DNA of 64,000 nucleotides from Kiloniella majae (lineage in GTDB: Bacteria; Pseudomonadota; Alphaproteobacteria; Kiloniellales; Kiloniellaceae). Of this stretch, positions 17,446 through 26,134 are shown one piece after another; positions within the stretch are counted from its first letter, which is position 1; each line of letters starts with the position of its first letter. Where the stretch lies: positions 496,001-560,000 of the forward strand of contig NZ_MTSZ01000001.1 in NCBI RefSeq assembly GCF_002118315.1. The letters are read 5' to 3'. Under the pieces are notes generated by a model. It was not told where the DNA came from. It searched no databases and was given only the letters and a program-made list of their open reading frames with translations. Position numbers and translations under genes: made by a program.

Positions 17446-19785
17446 TTAATACAAATGCCGTTGAAAGCCGACGAAGGCGTCGCGGATGCGGGGGATGCCG
17501 CCGAGTTCGATGGCTGCGTCGCCGGTGGAGTTGTATTTCAGCTCCAGCAAGCTTGGCAGTTTGGCCTGATCCAGTTCCTGAACGCCCTGTTCTTCATATT
17601 GGCCGAGGACGAATTCCAAAAATGCCTGTAGCTTGTCGTCGTAATTGCGCAGGATCGTGTCTTTGTGGGTATCCACGCGCTCTGTTCTGGTGATCGGGTC
17701 CATGGCAAAGGCGATATAAGCCAGTACATCAAATAGGTCGCTTTTTTGTGCGTCGATCAGCTTGGCAACTTCGCTCAAAACCGCTTCGCCGTACCCACGT
17801 TCTTCCAGTCCCTGTATCAGGGCCTTGCGGGTATCGGGCTTGCCCCAAAGCATACGCAGTTCGTCTTCGTCGCGAAAGAGTTCCGGCAATTCCCCAAACA
17901 ACTTGTTCACAAACTGTGCCGATGAAACGGGCTTGCCATCTGGCCCCCAAAAGCTGGTCGCGGCCATGTGCTGTATGCGTCGGGCCGACCCGTCCGCCAG
18001 CTTGATCAAAATGGTCTGCTTTTCTTCCGGTTCCCCCGGATCATAGCCACCGGGTTCATCCTCCATCCCTGTGGGTTCACCATCTTTATCCGGCTTTGGC
18101 GAACGCACAGGTGCATCTGCGGGATCAAGGGGTTCACCGTCCCATTCGGGATCTTCGAACATTTCATAGTTTTTGCAAAAATCGTAGATCGTGAAATAGT
18201 CTTTATCATCAAACAGGCGCGTGCCCCGACCGACGATCTGTTTAAATTCGATCATCGACTGGACCGGACGCATCAACACCACATTGCGTACATTACGCGC
18301 ATCGACCCCGGTGGATAGCTTGGTGCTGGAGGTCAAGACTGTGGGGACGGTTTTTTCGTTATCCTGAAAGGCACGCAGGAAAGCTTCGCCGCGCGCGCCA
18401 TCATCGGCCCCAACGCGTTCACAGTAATGCAGGTCGGAACTTTCCTTGACCTGATTGATCAAATCACGGATCAGCGCAGCGTGGGGTTGTCCTTTACAGA
18501 AAACGATGGCCTTTTCCTGTTGATTGGCCTCGTCCATAAAGATCTCAACCCGCTTGGCTTCGCGTTCTTTGATCACAATGCCGCCGGATTTGTTGAAATC
18601 CTGCTCCCGGTAACGCTTGCCCTCTTCGATGATATCCGCACCCTCTAAAACCGTATCACCGGGGGTAAAGACATAATCGTCCATGGTGGTCGTAATCTGG
18701 CGCACACGGAACGGGGTCAGGAAACCGTCATTGATGCCTTCTTTGAGCGAGTATTCATAAACGGGCCGCCCGAAATAGGAATAGGTATCCACATTCCCCT
18801 TGCGCTTGGGCGTCGCGGTTAGACCAAGCTGCACAGCGGGTTCGAAATATTCCAGAATATCCCGCCACGCGCTTTCGTCTTTGGCTCCGCCCCTGTGACA
18901 TTCGTCAATGATAATAAAATCAAAGAAGTCTTCGGGGTAATCACCGAAATAGGGCGTACCATCCGGCCCGCTCATAAAGGTCTGGAAGATGGTAAAGAAG
19001 ATATTGGCGTTCTTGGGCACCCGCCCCTTTTTGCGCACTTCATCCGGCGCAATGCGCACCAGCGCATCTTCGGCAAAGGCAGAAAAGGAATTAAAAGCCT
19101 GATCCGCCAAAATGTTCCGATCCGCCAGAAAGAGGATACGCGGACGGCGCGTTGGCTCGCGCGTCAGGTTCCAGCGGCTTTGAAACAACTTCCACGCCAA
19201 TTGAAAGGCAATGGCAGTCTTGCCTGTGCCTGTCGCAAGGGTGAGCAAGATACGGTCCTTACCCGACGCAACAGCATCAAGGGTGCGCTCAATGGCATTG
19301 TCCTGATAGTACCTGGGCTGCCACGTCCCGCCGCGATCTTCAAAAGCCACCTCGGCAAAGCGGTCACGCCAATAATTCTCGACATGGTAAATGCGGTTCC
19401 ACAGGGTTTGCGGTGATGGCACCGCGCCCATGGAAGAAAGCTCGATCTCTTTGCCCGTCTTGGTGTCAATCTCGTAGAGGCCCTTGCCGTTGGTGCTATA
19501 GGCAAAACGCACTTGCAAGCGTTCTGCATATTCAACCGCCTGTGGTCGCCCTTCAGATACCGGATATTTCTCTGCCTTGGCCTCAATCACCGCCAGTTTC
19601 TTGTTGCGATAGATCAGCACATAATCCGCCGCCAAAGGCTGCGCCCGGCGTCCACCGCCGACCAGACGCCCCTGCGTGATGGTATGTTCCACAGAAATAC
19701 AACTACCCTCAACCACCGACCACCCCGCCGCCAACAGCGCGGGATCAATCAGATCTAAACGGGTCTGGGCTTCGTTTCTGCTCAT
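17446..19785 (-). CDS. hsdR: Type I restriction endonuclease subunit R
   Basis: A 779-residue motor/nuclease subunit that translocates DNA and cuts away from the target when bound to unmethylated sites. The N-terminal PD-(D/E)xK nuclease shows Asp54 and Glu68-x-Lys70 (DYVLIYRNKKLAVIEAK). The superfamily 2 helicase core follows: Walker A ATGTGKT (about 184-190), DECH box (294-297), and TATP (about 325). The C-terminal third holds the EcoEI-type specificity-complex binding region. The length fits the EcoEI (type IB) group. It is the third gene of the operon and is separated from hsdS by 123 bp, so it may have a separate translation signal. It looks intact. Confidence 0.95.
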   Translation of the reverse strand: MSRNEAQTRLDLIDPALLAAGWSVVEGSCISVEHTITQGRLVGGGRRAQPLAADYVLIYRNKKLAVIEAKAEKYPVSEGRPQAVEYAERLQVRFAYSTNGKGLYEIDTKTGKEIELSSMGAVPSPQTLWNRIYHVENYWRDRFAEVAFEDRGGTWQPRYYQDNAIERTLDAVASGKDRILLTLATGTGKTAIAFQLAWKLFQSRWNLTREPTRRPRILFLADRNILADQAFNSFSAFAEDALVRIAPDEVRKKGRVPKNANIFFTIFQTFMSGPDGTPYFGDYPEDFFDFIIIDECHRGGAKDESAWRDILEYFEPAVQLGLTATPKRKGNVDTYSYFGRPVYEYSLKEGINDGFLTPFRVRQITTTMDDYVFTPGDTVLEGADIIEEGKRYREQDFNKSGGIVIKEREAKRVEIFMDEANQQEKAIVFCKGQPHAALIRDLINQVKESSDLHYCERVGADDGARGEAFLRAFQDNEKTVPTVLTSSTKLSTGVDARNVRNVVLMRPVQSMIEFKQIVGRGTRLFDDKDYFTIYDFCKNYEMFEDPEWDGEPLDPADAPVRSPKPDKDGEPTGMEDEPGGYDPGEPEEKQTILIKLADGSARRIQHMAATSFWGPDGKPVSSAQFVNKLFGELPELFRDEDELRMLWGKPDTRKALIQGLEERGYGEAVLSEVAKLIDAQKSDLFDVLAYIAFAMDPITRTERVDTHKDTILRNYDDKLQAFLEFVLGQYEEQGVQELDQAKLPSLLELKYNSTGDAAIELGGIPRIRDAFVGFQRHLY

Positions 19786-19908
19786 CTATTTTCTTTCATA
19801 TGGATGGTCAGTTAAGAAAAATATAAACGTTAAGTCACTGTATTTAAAAATCATTTCAAAACCATGGCTCTATATTTTGAGACTGAGTTAAAACCCGATT
19901 AAGAAACA

Positions 19909-21060
19909 TCAGGCAACATCCCGCATATCAGAGGTAAGCTCCCCGGCAAAAGCCTTCTGCATCAGGGATTGTTTGAGTTCCATAAGGGCGGTGAGTTTTT
20001 GTTTGTAGATGTCTTCGAGTTCCTTTGAACTCTCAAGTAATCCTTCAAGGGATTTTAAGATATCCTTTTGTTCTTCTATAGGAGGAAGACTAATTTGTAA
20101 GTTTTTAATCATGTCAATTTTGAGAAATTTCGTACCTACTCCGATAGAACTATTCTTAAGCTCCTTTAAACTTTTAACCAATTGGAAGTATAGAAATCTG
20201 TATAAAAGTTGGTCAACATTGTTAATGCTAATAACATATGTTCTTTGATATGCATTAAACTTTCCAGCGTAGTGTTTAACATTAAAATCACCCGAGGCAT
20301 TATTTCCTGCTAATAATATCGCCTCACGATCAAAAGCATAATGATCAATTTTGTATATCTCTCTTGAGCATGTGAAAAACGGATACTCCCCACTTTCGAC
20401 GGCTGCATTCGCATTTAATCTACCCGTTTTGATGGTTACCAAATTACCCATCGGAGATTTTTTATAGGAAAGATTATTGAGGTAACTTTCGAAGAGTTCT
20501 TTGGCGTTGGCGAGGTTTTTCTCGGTGTTTTCTATCGCCTTATCAATCCCCGCAAAGGCCTCATCCAATATCGCCACAATGCGCTTTTGCTCTTCTAAGG
20601 GAGGAAGTGGGATATCAATGTTCTCAATAAAATCCATTGGTATTCGTTTATGACCAACAGCCCCAGTCATAAATTTAGCACCGTTTTCTCTAAATGACGC
20701 TCTTGAAAGAAAGTAATATAGATACTCTGGAAATAAGTTTTCCTTTGATCTAAAAACTAGAAACTCACTTGAGCCAAACCCAATCCCATTAATAAGATTT
20801 TTCGCAATACCTAGCTTACCATTTTCAAAGCATGGTGTTATTTTTGCTAAGAGAACATCATTATCACCAAAGTATGTATAACCTTTATAAACACTCCCAA
20901 GGTCACGTTTTTGAGTTGATCTAAAGTGTTTTTTGTCAATGCCAAGGTTATCCATCGGGACAAACGAAACTTGATCCTCTTCTGCCATTATATCTTTTAC
21001 CTGCTTTTTTGCAGGTTTAATTTTGCAGATATCTTTAAGCTTTATATCATCCCACATCAC
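19909..21060 (-). CDS. hsdS: Type I restriction specificity subunit S
   Basis: A 383-residue DNA-recognition subunit with two target recognition domains. Each is followed by the conserved helical spacer: IPLPPLEEQKRIVAILDEAF (about 150-169) and ISLPPIEEQKDIL (about 325-337). TRD1 covers about 1-150 and TRD2 about 200-325. Start GTG at 21060 overlaps the hsdM stop (GTGA); an ATG one codon later is possible. The TRDs are visibly richer in A/T than hsdM and hsdR, the usual sign of exchange of recognition domains. No inverted repeats or second hsdS copy is present, so no phase-variable shuffling is suggested. Confidence 0.93.
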   Translation of the reverse strand: MMWDDIKLKDICKIKPAKKQVKDIMAEEDQVSFVPMDNLGIDKKHFRSTQKRDLGSVYKGYTYFGDNDVLLAKITPCFENGKLGIAKNLINGIGFGSSEFLVFRSKENLFPEYLYYFLSRASFRENGAKFMTGAVGHKRIPMDFIENIDIPLPPLEEQKRIVAILDEAFAGIDKAIENTEKNLANAKELFESYLNNLSYKKSPMGNLVTIKTGRLNANAAVESGEYPFFTCSREIYKIDHYAFDREAILLAGNNASGDFNVKHYAGKFNAYQRTYVISINNVDQLLYRFLYFQLVKSLKELKNSSIGVGTKFLKIDMIKNLQISLPPIEEQKDILKSLEGLLESSKELEDIYKQKLTALMELKQSLMQKAFAGELTSDMRDVA

Positions 21061-22508
21061 AACATCCCCCGAATATTTGCGAGGATCTTTGCGCTTTCAG
21101 CATCCAGTGCCGCAATCTCAGCCATAATGTCGCTTGGCTCACGCAAGGGAGCTTCTTCGGGGGTGTTGGGATTTTTCACGGACAGGTCAAAGGTGGCTTC
21201 ATCCAGATTAGCGCGGGCGATGGTCCAGGATTTTTCGCTTTCGGCTGATGTCTTTTGCAGGATGACAAACTCTGCCATATCATTGTCGTTGAGCGGGTTG
21301 GTCTTGCCCATGTTGCGACCGGGGTCAAGTTGGTAGAACCATGTGTTCTTGGTGGCTTTGCCTTTTTCAAAAAACAGCACCACAGTTTTCACGCCAGCGC
21401 CGAGAAAGGTGCCGGATGGCATGTCGAGGACGGTGTGCAGGTTACAGCTTTCGAGCAGTTCCTTGCGTAGTGCGACAGAGGCATTGTCACTGTTGCTCAG
21501 GAAGGTGTTTTTAATCACCACTGCCCCGCGACCGCCCGCCTTGAGGGACTTGATAAAATGTTGCAGGAATAAAAAGGCTGTCTCGCTGGATTTGATCGGG
21601 AAGTTCTGTTGGACTTCCTTGCGTTCCTTGCCGCCAAAGGGCGGGTTGGCGAGGATGACGTGATAGCGATCTTTTTCCTGCAAATCCATGATATTCTCAC
21701 CAAGGGTATTGGTGTGAACAATGTTCGGCGCTTCGATACCGTGCAGGATCATGTTCATGATCGCGATTACATAGGCGAGGCTTTTCTTTTCCTTGCCGTA
21801 AAAGGTATGTTTTTGCAGGGTTTCCAGCGCCGCCGTGGTGGTTGCTTTTTCTCGCAGGTAATCAAACGCTTCGCACAAAAAGCCCGCAGACCCCACCGCG
21901 CCATCGTAAATACGGTCGCCAATTTTGGGGTCAACCACCTGTATCATCGCGCGGATCAGCGGACGCGGGGTATAGTATTCGCCGCCGTTACGCCCGGCGT
22001 TGCCCATGTTTTTGATCTTGGCTTCATAAAGATGCGACAGTTCGTGTTTTTGTGTTTGGCTGTTAAAGGACAGGCCGTCCATTTCCTCGACCACATCGCG
22101 CAGGCTGTACCCGCTTTGAAAGCGGTTTTTGATCTCACCAAAAATCTCGCCAATTTTATATTCGATGGTATCTGCGTCTGTGGTGCGCTGTTTAAAGCCT
22201 TTGAGATAGGGAAAAAGATCACCATCCACATAGTCGATCAGATCATCCCCCGTCAGGGCATTATCCAGATCAATGCTGCCGTCGGCCTTTTTCGGCGCGG
22301 CCCAAACACCCCAGCTATGTTTATGGTCGATAATACGGGTATAGTCTTCGCCCATGAGTTCGGCCTGCATGGCGCGGTCAACTTCCAGCGCATCCAGATA
22401 CTTTAAAAACAACAGCCACGATGTCTGTTCGGTATAGTCCAGTTCCGACGCGCAGCCCGCTTCTTTGCGCAGAATATCGTCAATGTTTTTAAAGCGTTGT
22501 TCGAACAT
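21057..22508 (-). CDS. hsdM: Type I restriction-modification methyltransferase subunit M
   Basis: About 483 residues; N6-adenine methyltransferase subunit. Motifs: GGEYYTPR (about 175-182), SAM-binding motif I variant YDGAVGSAGF (about 201-210) and catalytic motif IV NPPF (about 288-291). The N-terminal helical HsdM domain (MFEQRFKNIDDILRKEAG...) begins at ATG 22508; an in-frame upstream extension of seven residues is unlikely. First gene of the operon, overlapping hsdS by about 4 bp, so M and S are translationally coupled. M2S methylates; with R it restricts. Confidence 0.95.
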   Translation of the reverse strand: MFEQRFKNIDDILRKEAGCASELDYTEQTSWLLFLKYLDALEVDRAMQAELMGEDYTRIIDHKHSWGVWAAPKKADGSIDLDNALTGDDLIDYVDGDLFPYLKGFKQRTTDADTIEYKIGEIFGEIKNRFQSGYSLRDVVEEMDGLSFNSQTQKHELSHLYEAKIKNMGNAGRNGGEYYTPRPLIRAMIQVVDPKIGDRIYDGAVGSAGFLCEAFDYLREKATTTAALETLQKHTFYGKEKKSLAYVIAIMNMILHGIEAPNIVHTNTLGENIMDLQEKDRYHVILANPPFGGKERKEVQQNFPIKSSETAFLFLQHFIKSLKAGGRGAVVIKNTFLSNSDNASVALRKELLESCNLHTVLDMPSGTFLGAGVKTVVLFFEKGKATKNTWFYQLDPGRNMGKTNPLNDNDMAEFVILQKTSAESEKSWTIARANLDEATFDLSVKNPNTPEEAPLREPSDIMAEIAALDAESAKILANIRGML

Positions 22509-22854
22509 GTAATTTTTACCAGACTTCACTAATACTTAAATTGTTTCAGGGGTATATGGAACACAACACTGCCTCGGCAGATAAGAAGCCGCCGAGCATT
22601 GTACCCAATCCGGGTCACTTATATCGTAAAGAGATTGAACCCCAAAGACTTATTCCCCCAAACAGTTCAAGAACTGTAATCATATTTTGCAACCACATCA
22701 ATAAGGTTGTAAAAGTAAAGACAAAATCCCCCAATAAGAAAGAGGCCCTGTCCTTCTCACCACGAGATACACAGGGCCTCTTTTCTATGCACCCGATCAA
22801 ACCGGGTTCAGTAAACCGTCACAAAACAGTCCCAATAAAACAACCTCGCTGAGG
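22509..22854. other. Intergenic region upstream of hsdM
   Basis: About 345 bp between the metzincin-like gene and hsdM, both on the minus strand. It holds the strong terminator at 22740-22782 and, closer to hsdM, the operon promoter. No gene is seen. Confidence 0.6.
22740..22784 (-). terminator. Strong terminator after the metzincin-like gene
   Basis: AAGAGGCCCTGT (22740-22751) and ACAGGGCCTCTT (22771-22782) form a perfect 12-bp stem with a 19-base loop. T-rich tracts follow on both strands, so it may work in both directions. It separates the protease gene from the hsd operon. Confidence 0.85.
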
Positions 22855-25311
22855 TTATTTTAGTTTCTTTTCGGTTTCTTTGATCACGCTGTCGAGAACC
22901 TGACGTTTTTTCATGGTGCTGACGGCTGATTTAAGGACGTTGATCGCGCCTTTGTCATCGCCCTTGTCTTCCAGTGCGGTGGCAAGTTGGTTCAGCATAC
23001 CGAAATAGCGGATATGGCCCAGAGTATCTGCGGCGCTATCGGGATCATCAATCAAGGCAGCGGTTTGTGCCTTTGCGCCCTGATCGATTTTGGCGTTGAT
23101 GGATTTGATTTCCAGCTCTGCCTTGTCATCAGTACCGCTCAGCACCTTAAAGTCCCGAAGCATCGGGGCGCTCAGGGCCAGATTTGCGTGACGAGCCGCA
23201 GGGTTCTTGGCACAACGGGCCGCAACATCGCGCAGCACATCATTGGCACCATCCAGCGACGGCGCACCCGCGAAGGAAATGGTGCGGGCAACGTCTTCGG
23301 TGAAGTAATCCGGTGCCAGTTTGCTTTCCTCTATGGATGACGGTGGGTTCACATAAACCCGAAGCACGTTGGAACTGATGATTTCATCATTCACATCAAT
23401 CACGGCCTGAATGTTATAGAAGCCGGGTTCATCAATGGTCCAGCCATCGGTAGAGGCACTCACCATGTGCGATCCGTAAATGGCCTGTCCCGGTTTCAGG
23501 TTGGTGGTGTGCTCATGATGGCAATGGGTGGAAAGTGACCGCCACTTGCGGGTTTTCCCCTCACTGCGCTGAACAAAGAGCGTGATGTGACGTCCGTCTT
23601 CCAACAGGTCTTCTTCGATCTCGACAGCCTGATCCGATACATTCTTGAGCTTGAGTTCAAGGGTTACCGGCTCCAGGAACTGATAGCTGTTTTCAGATTT
23701 GTTCGGTCTGATTTCCAGATCAAAGTTACCGCTTTGCAGGCTGCCGTCCTGTTCCAGATTGTGGTTAGAGAACCAGTCTTCATTGCCCATCTGCACAAAA
23801 CGGCGGGGGGCATGGCGCATATACACCAGCTCTTCATCCATAAAGCGGAAACGGAAGTCAGAGAAGAAAGCATTTTCACCACCGGAGACCCGGAAAGGGT
23901 AGCTCATAAAGGTACGCGCTTCGTTGTTATTGGTCAGCGGTATCCACGGATCACCGCCGTTGTAGCTGAGCGATTTCTGCCATGAATGCGCCAGATTAAA
24001 GGCATGGCCCATTTCATGAATTGCGGTCCAGAACACCATGCGTCGACGCCATGCTGCCGCGTTGGGGTCACCCGCCGGGGCATCCTGAATAAAGCTGTCG
24101 GTGAAGATCGCTGTACCCTGACGATGGTTTGGCCCGATATCATCGAACATGATACCGCCAAGGCCACGCCCGCGATCATGCCGACGGGCAAAGAGCACCC
24201 ACATGGCCCATTTGGGTCGACTTTGGAACCGTGACCAATAGGTCACCATGGCATTGTGCATTTCAGCATCGCTCCACGTGCCATTGGCCCCGGCTCCACT
24301 TGTGGGGATCACCGATCTGTTCGGCGACATGGAAACATCAAAACCCGCACGACGATAGACCGTATCCATCGAAATATTTTCCGCGGGCAAATTTGCCGGA
24401 CGGTTCGGGTGAGAGCCAATATCATAAGTGGTTGTTGGCGCATTTGCATTAGATACGCGATCAACCTCGAACTCAACCTCGTCAAACTGCTGACTTTCGA
24501 AATTCAGGCGATAGACACGACGCGTTCTGCCCGGACCAATCAGCGTTAGTTTGTATGACCCGTAGCTAAAGCCACGACCTCTGGATGCTTCAAAGATCAC
24601 TCTGTTTCCCGGGATCAGGCTGTTGAGGCCATCACGATAGGTGATGTTCGCTTCAACCCGGCGTCGGTTCCACCCCAGACAGCGGTCTGATGTGACTTCG
24701 GCAATGGCGTGCGCCCGAGAGAATGGGAAACGTCGATTGACCTCAATAGAAATGCGGTTTTGTGGAAAGAAACGATCCACATCCACACGCACCTTAATGC
24801 TGATCAGAGATAGCGGAATAAAGGGACCGACAGGGCGCGCTGGCCGTGCCGGCACAGACGGAGCGGGCAGAGGAAACGGACCACGCGGTATCGGAAACGG
24901 GCGCGGGGTTGGTCTGAACGGTGATGAATAGCTGTAGGTGCCACTCAGCGCCGAGCAGAAATTAAGGGGGACACTTGGTCCCGGAATACGGCCCGGTATT
25001 CTGCCGGGTATTCGGCCCGGAATACGTCCAGGAATACCGGGAATACCCGGGATAGGACCACCTGGCACAGGCGTAAAATTCTCCAAGTCGCCATCTTCAC
25101 CCTCATCATCGAAAGCTTGGAGATCATCAAGATCTCCTTCGTCGATGTCAGACGGATCACTATAGATACCGGGCAGATAATCAGGATGTTCCTCGTCCTG
25201 AATAAGAACTTCTTCGTTGGTAAAGTCGTCTGTGTCCAGCTTGGACTTTCCCGAAGACTTGACCTCACCAGATTTTGTTTTACCGGAACTCTCTTTTGTT
25301 TTTACAGCCAT
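22855..25311 (-). CDS. Large metzincin-like zinc metalloprotease with PGRI repeats
   Basis: An 818-residue protein with no signal peptide. Residues 1-80 are charged and acidic (Lys/Ser-rich, then Asp/Glu-rich). Residues 84-112 form a Pro-Gly-Ile/Pro-Gly-Arg-Ile repeat, followed by a Pro-rich segment to about 165 and a beta-rich region. The protease core has the metzincin zinc motif HExxHxxxxxH at 432-442 (HEMGHAFNLAH) and a Met-turn candidate Met469 (TFMSYPF). The C-terminal 300 residues look beta-sandwich-like, then end in a helical segment. A good AAGGAG ribosome site precedes the ATG. The family is not recognised beyond the metzincin clan. The terminator after it argues that it is transcribed separately from hsdM. 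Confidence 0.75.
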   Translation of the reverse strand: MAVKTKESSGKTKSGEVKSSGKSKLDTDDFTNEEVLIQDEEHPDYLPGIYSDPSDIDEGDLDDLQAFDDEGEDGDLENFTPVPGGPIPGIPGIPGRIPGRIPGRIPGRIPGPSVPLNFCSALSGTYSYSSPFRPTPRPFPIPRGPFPLPAPSVPARPARPVGPFIPLSLISIKVRVDVDRFFPQNRISIEVNRRFPFSRAHAIAEVTSDRCLGWNRRRVEANITYRDGLNSLIPGNRVIFEASRGRGFSYGSYKLTLIGPGRTRRVYRLNFESQQFDEVEFEVDRVSNANAPTTTYDIGSHPNRPANLPAENISMDTVYRRAGFDVSMSPNRSVIPTSGAGANGTWSDAEMHNAMVTYWSRFQSRPKWAMWVLFARRHDRGRGLGGIMFDDIGPNHRQGTAIFTDSFIQDAPAGDPNAAAWRRRMVFWTAIHEMGHAFNLAHSWQKSLSYNGGDPWIPLTNNNEARTFMSYPFRVSGGENAFFSDFRFRFMDEELVYMRHAPRRFVQMGNEDWFSNHNLEQDGSLQSGNFDLEIRPNKSENSYQFLEPVTLELKLKNVSDQAVEIEEDLLEDGRHITLFVQRSEGKTRKWRSLSTHCHHEHTTNLKPGQAIYGSHMVSASTDGWTIDEPGFYNIQAVIDVNDEIISSNVLRVYVNPPSSIEESKLAPDYFTEDVARTISFAGAPSLDGANDVLRDVAARCAKNPAARHANLALSAPMLRDFKVLSGTDDKAELEIKSINAKIDQGAKAQTAALIDDPDSAADTLGHIRYFGMLNQLATALEDKGDDKGAINVLKSAVSTMKKRQVLDSVIKETEKKLK
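24976..25062 (-). repeat. 12-bp degenerate repeat coding Pro-Gly-Arg-Ile
   Basis: Inside the metzincin-like gene the 12-bp units coding PGRI are repeated four times after three PGI units. The codons differ between units while the amino acids are kept, which points to selection on the protein instead of recent duplication. Confidence 0.75.
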
Positions 25312-26134
25312 TGTAAACTCCTTCCAAATTCTTCAATTCAAAAAGGAGGACCTGAAATCAACGACACCCTGAAACAACTTCCAATCACTATAACTTTGGA
25401 TCATCATAACTCTGGATCACCAAATTTTGGACCATCCGGGAAAGCGTCCTGCTCCGGCTTCCGAATGACTGTATCGGGGGTGGTACAATTCTGAATATTG
25501 AGTGTGTTATTTTCTCCAGATTTTATCTTCTTGATTTGATCTGGCACATCTCTTTCCCACCGAGATGTCTTTTAATGTCAGTATGTTAATGCAGTTCCTA
25601 CAAAGCTTTTATCTGATACCCTTATTTTTTCATCAGTATCCAACGATACAGAAAAACCGGAGATCAAAATGGATGCACAGTTTCCATTATCAAAGCCTTG
25701 TTAAAATGCAATTCTAGCACCCTTTTTTGGCTGGTATTCCTTCGCCAGTTATCCTTCTGATAAAGGTTTTACCAAAAACACAATTCAATCAGGGGTGCGA
25801 GATATTTCTCTGATCCGATAGTTGGTTGTGTGATCTATTCAAAAGAGAACAATTCCACCATTTTTGCCGAACGATCAACGACCGAATAACAAGCCCAACT
25901 ACGGAATAGCAAGCAAAGAGAAAGAATAAACAAGTTACAAACTGACGCTTTACACTTCTTGTCAGAAACCTATCTCTATTCAGATACCTCTTGCTAAGTT
26001 GATGGCTTCCCAAGTCCATCGAAGATAAGTAAACCATAGCTTGCGTTTCGTATGTTGTGAATAAAAAGTGAATAAAGCGTCCTTTTGTTACTCTCTATTA
26101 ATTATCAAATACTTATATTAATTCTCCGCGTGAT
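25312..26134. other. Long intergenic region upstream of the metzincin-like gene
   Basis: About 820 bp. It must contain the protease promoter. It includes a degenerate 16-bp tandem repeat (25390-25437). An 82-codon minus-strand frame (26037-25789) has no recognisable similarity, an unconvincing composition and no good ribosome site, so it is not called. Otherwise nothing is seen. Confidence 0.5.
25390..25437. repeat. Degenerate 16-bp tandem repeat (3 copies)
   Basis: Three adjacent 16-bp units read ATAACTTTGGATCATC, ATAACTCTGGATCACC and AAATTTTGGACCATCC. They lie in noncoding DNA about 80-130 bp upstream of the metzincin-like start. Confidence 0.6.

Noticed and set aside
17446-25311. A larger defence island around the type I R-M operon
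   Set aside because: Apart from hsdMSR no known defence gene is present, and a strong terminator separates the metzincin gene from hsdM.
25789-26037. 82-codon open frame in the long intergenic region
   Set aside because: No good ribosome site, no known similarity and a composition unlike the real genes around it.
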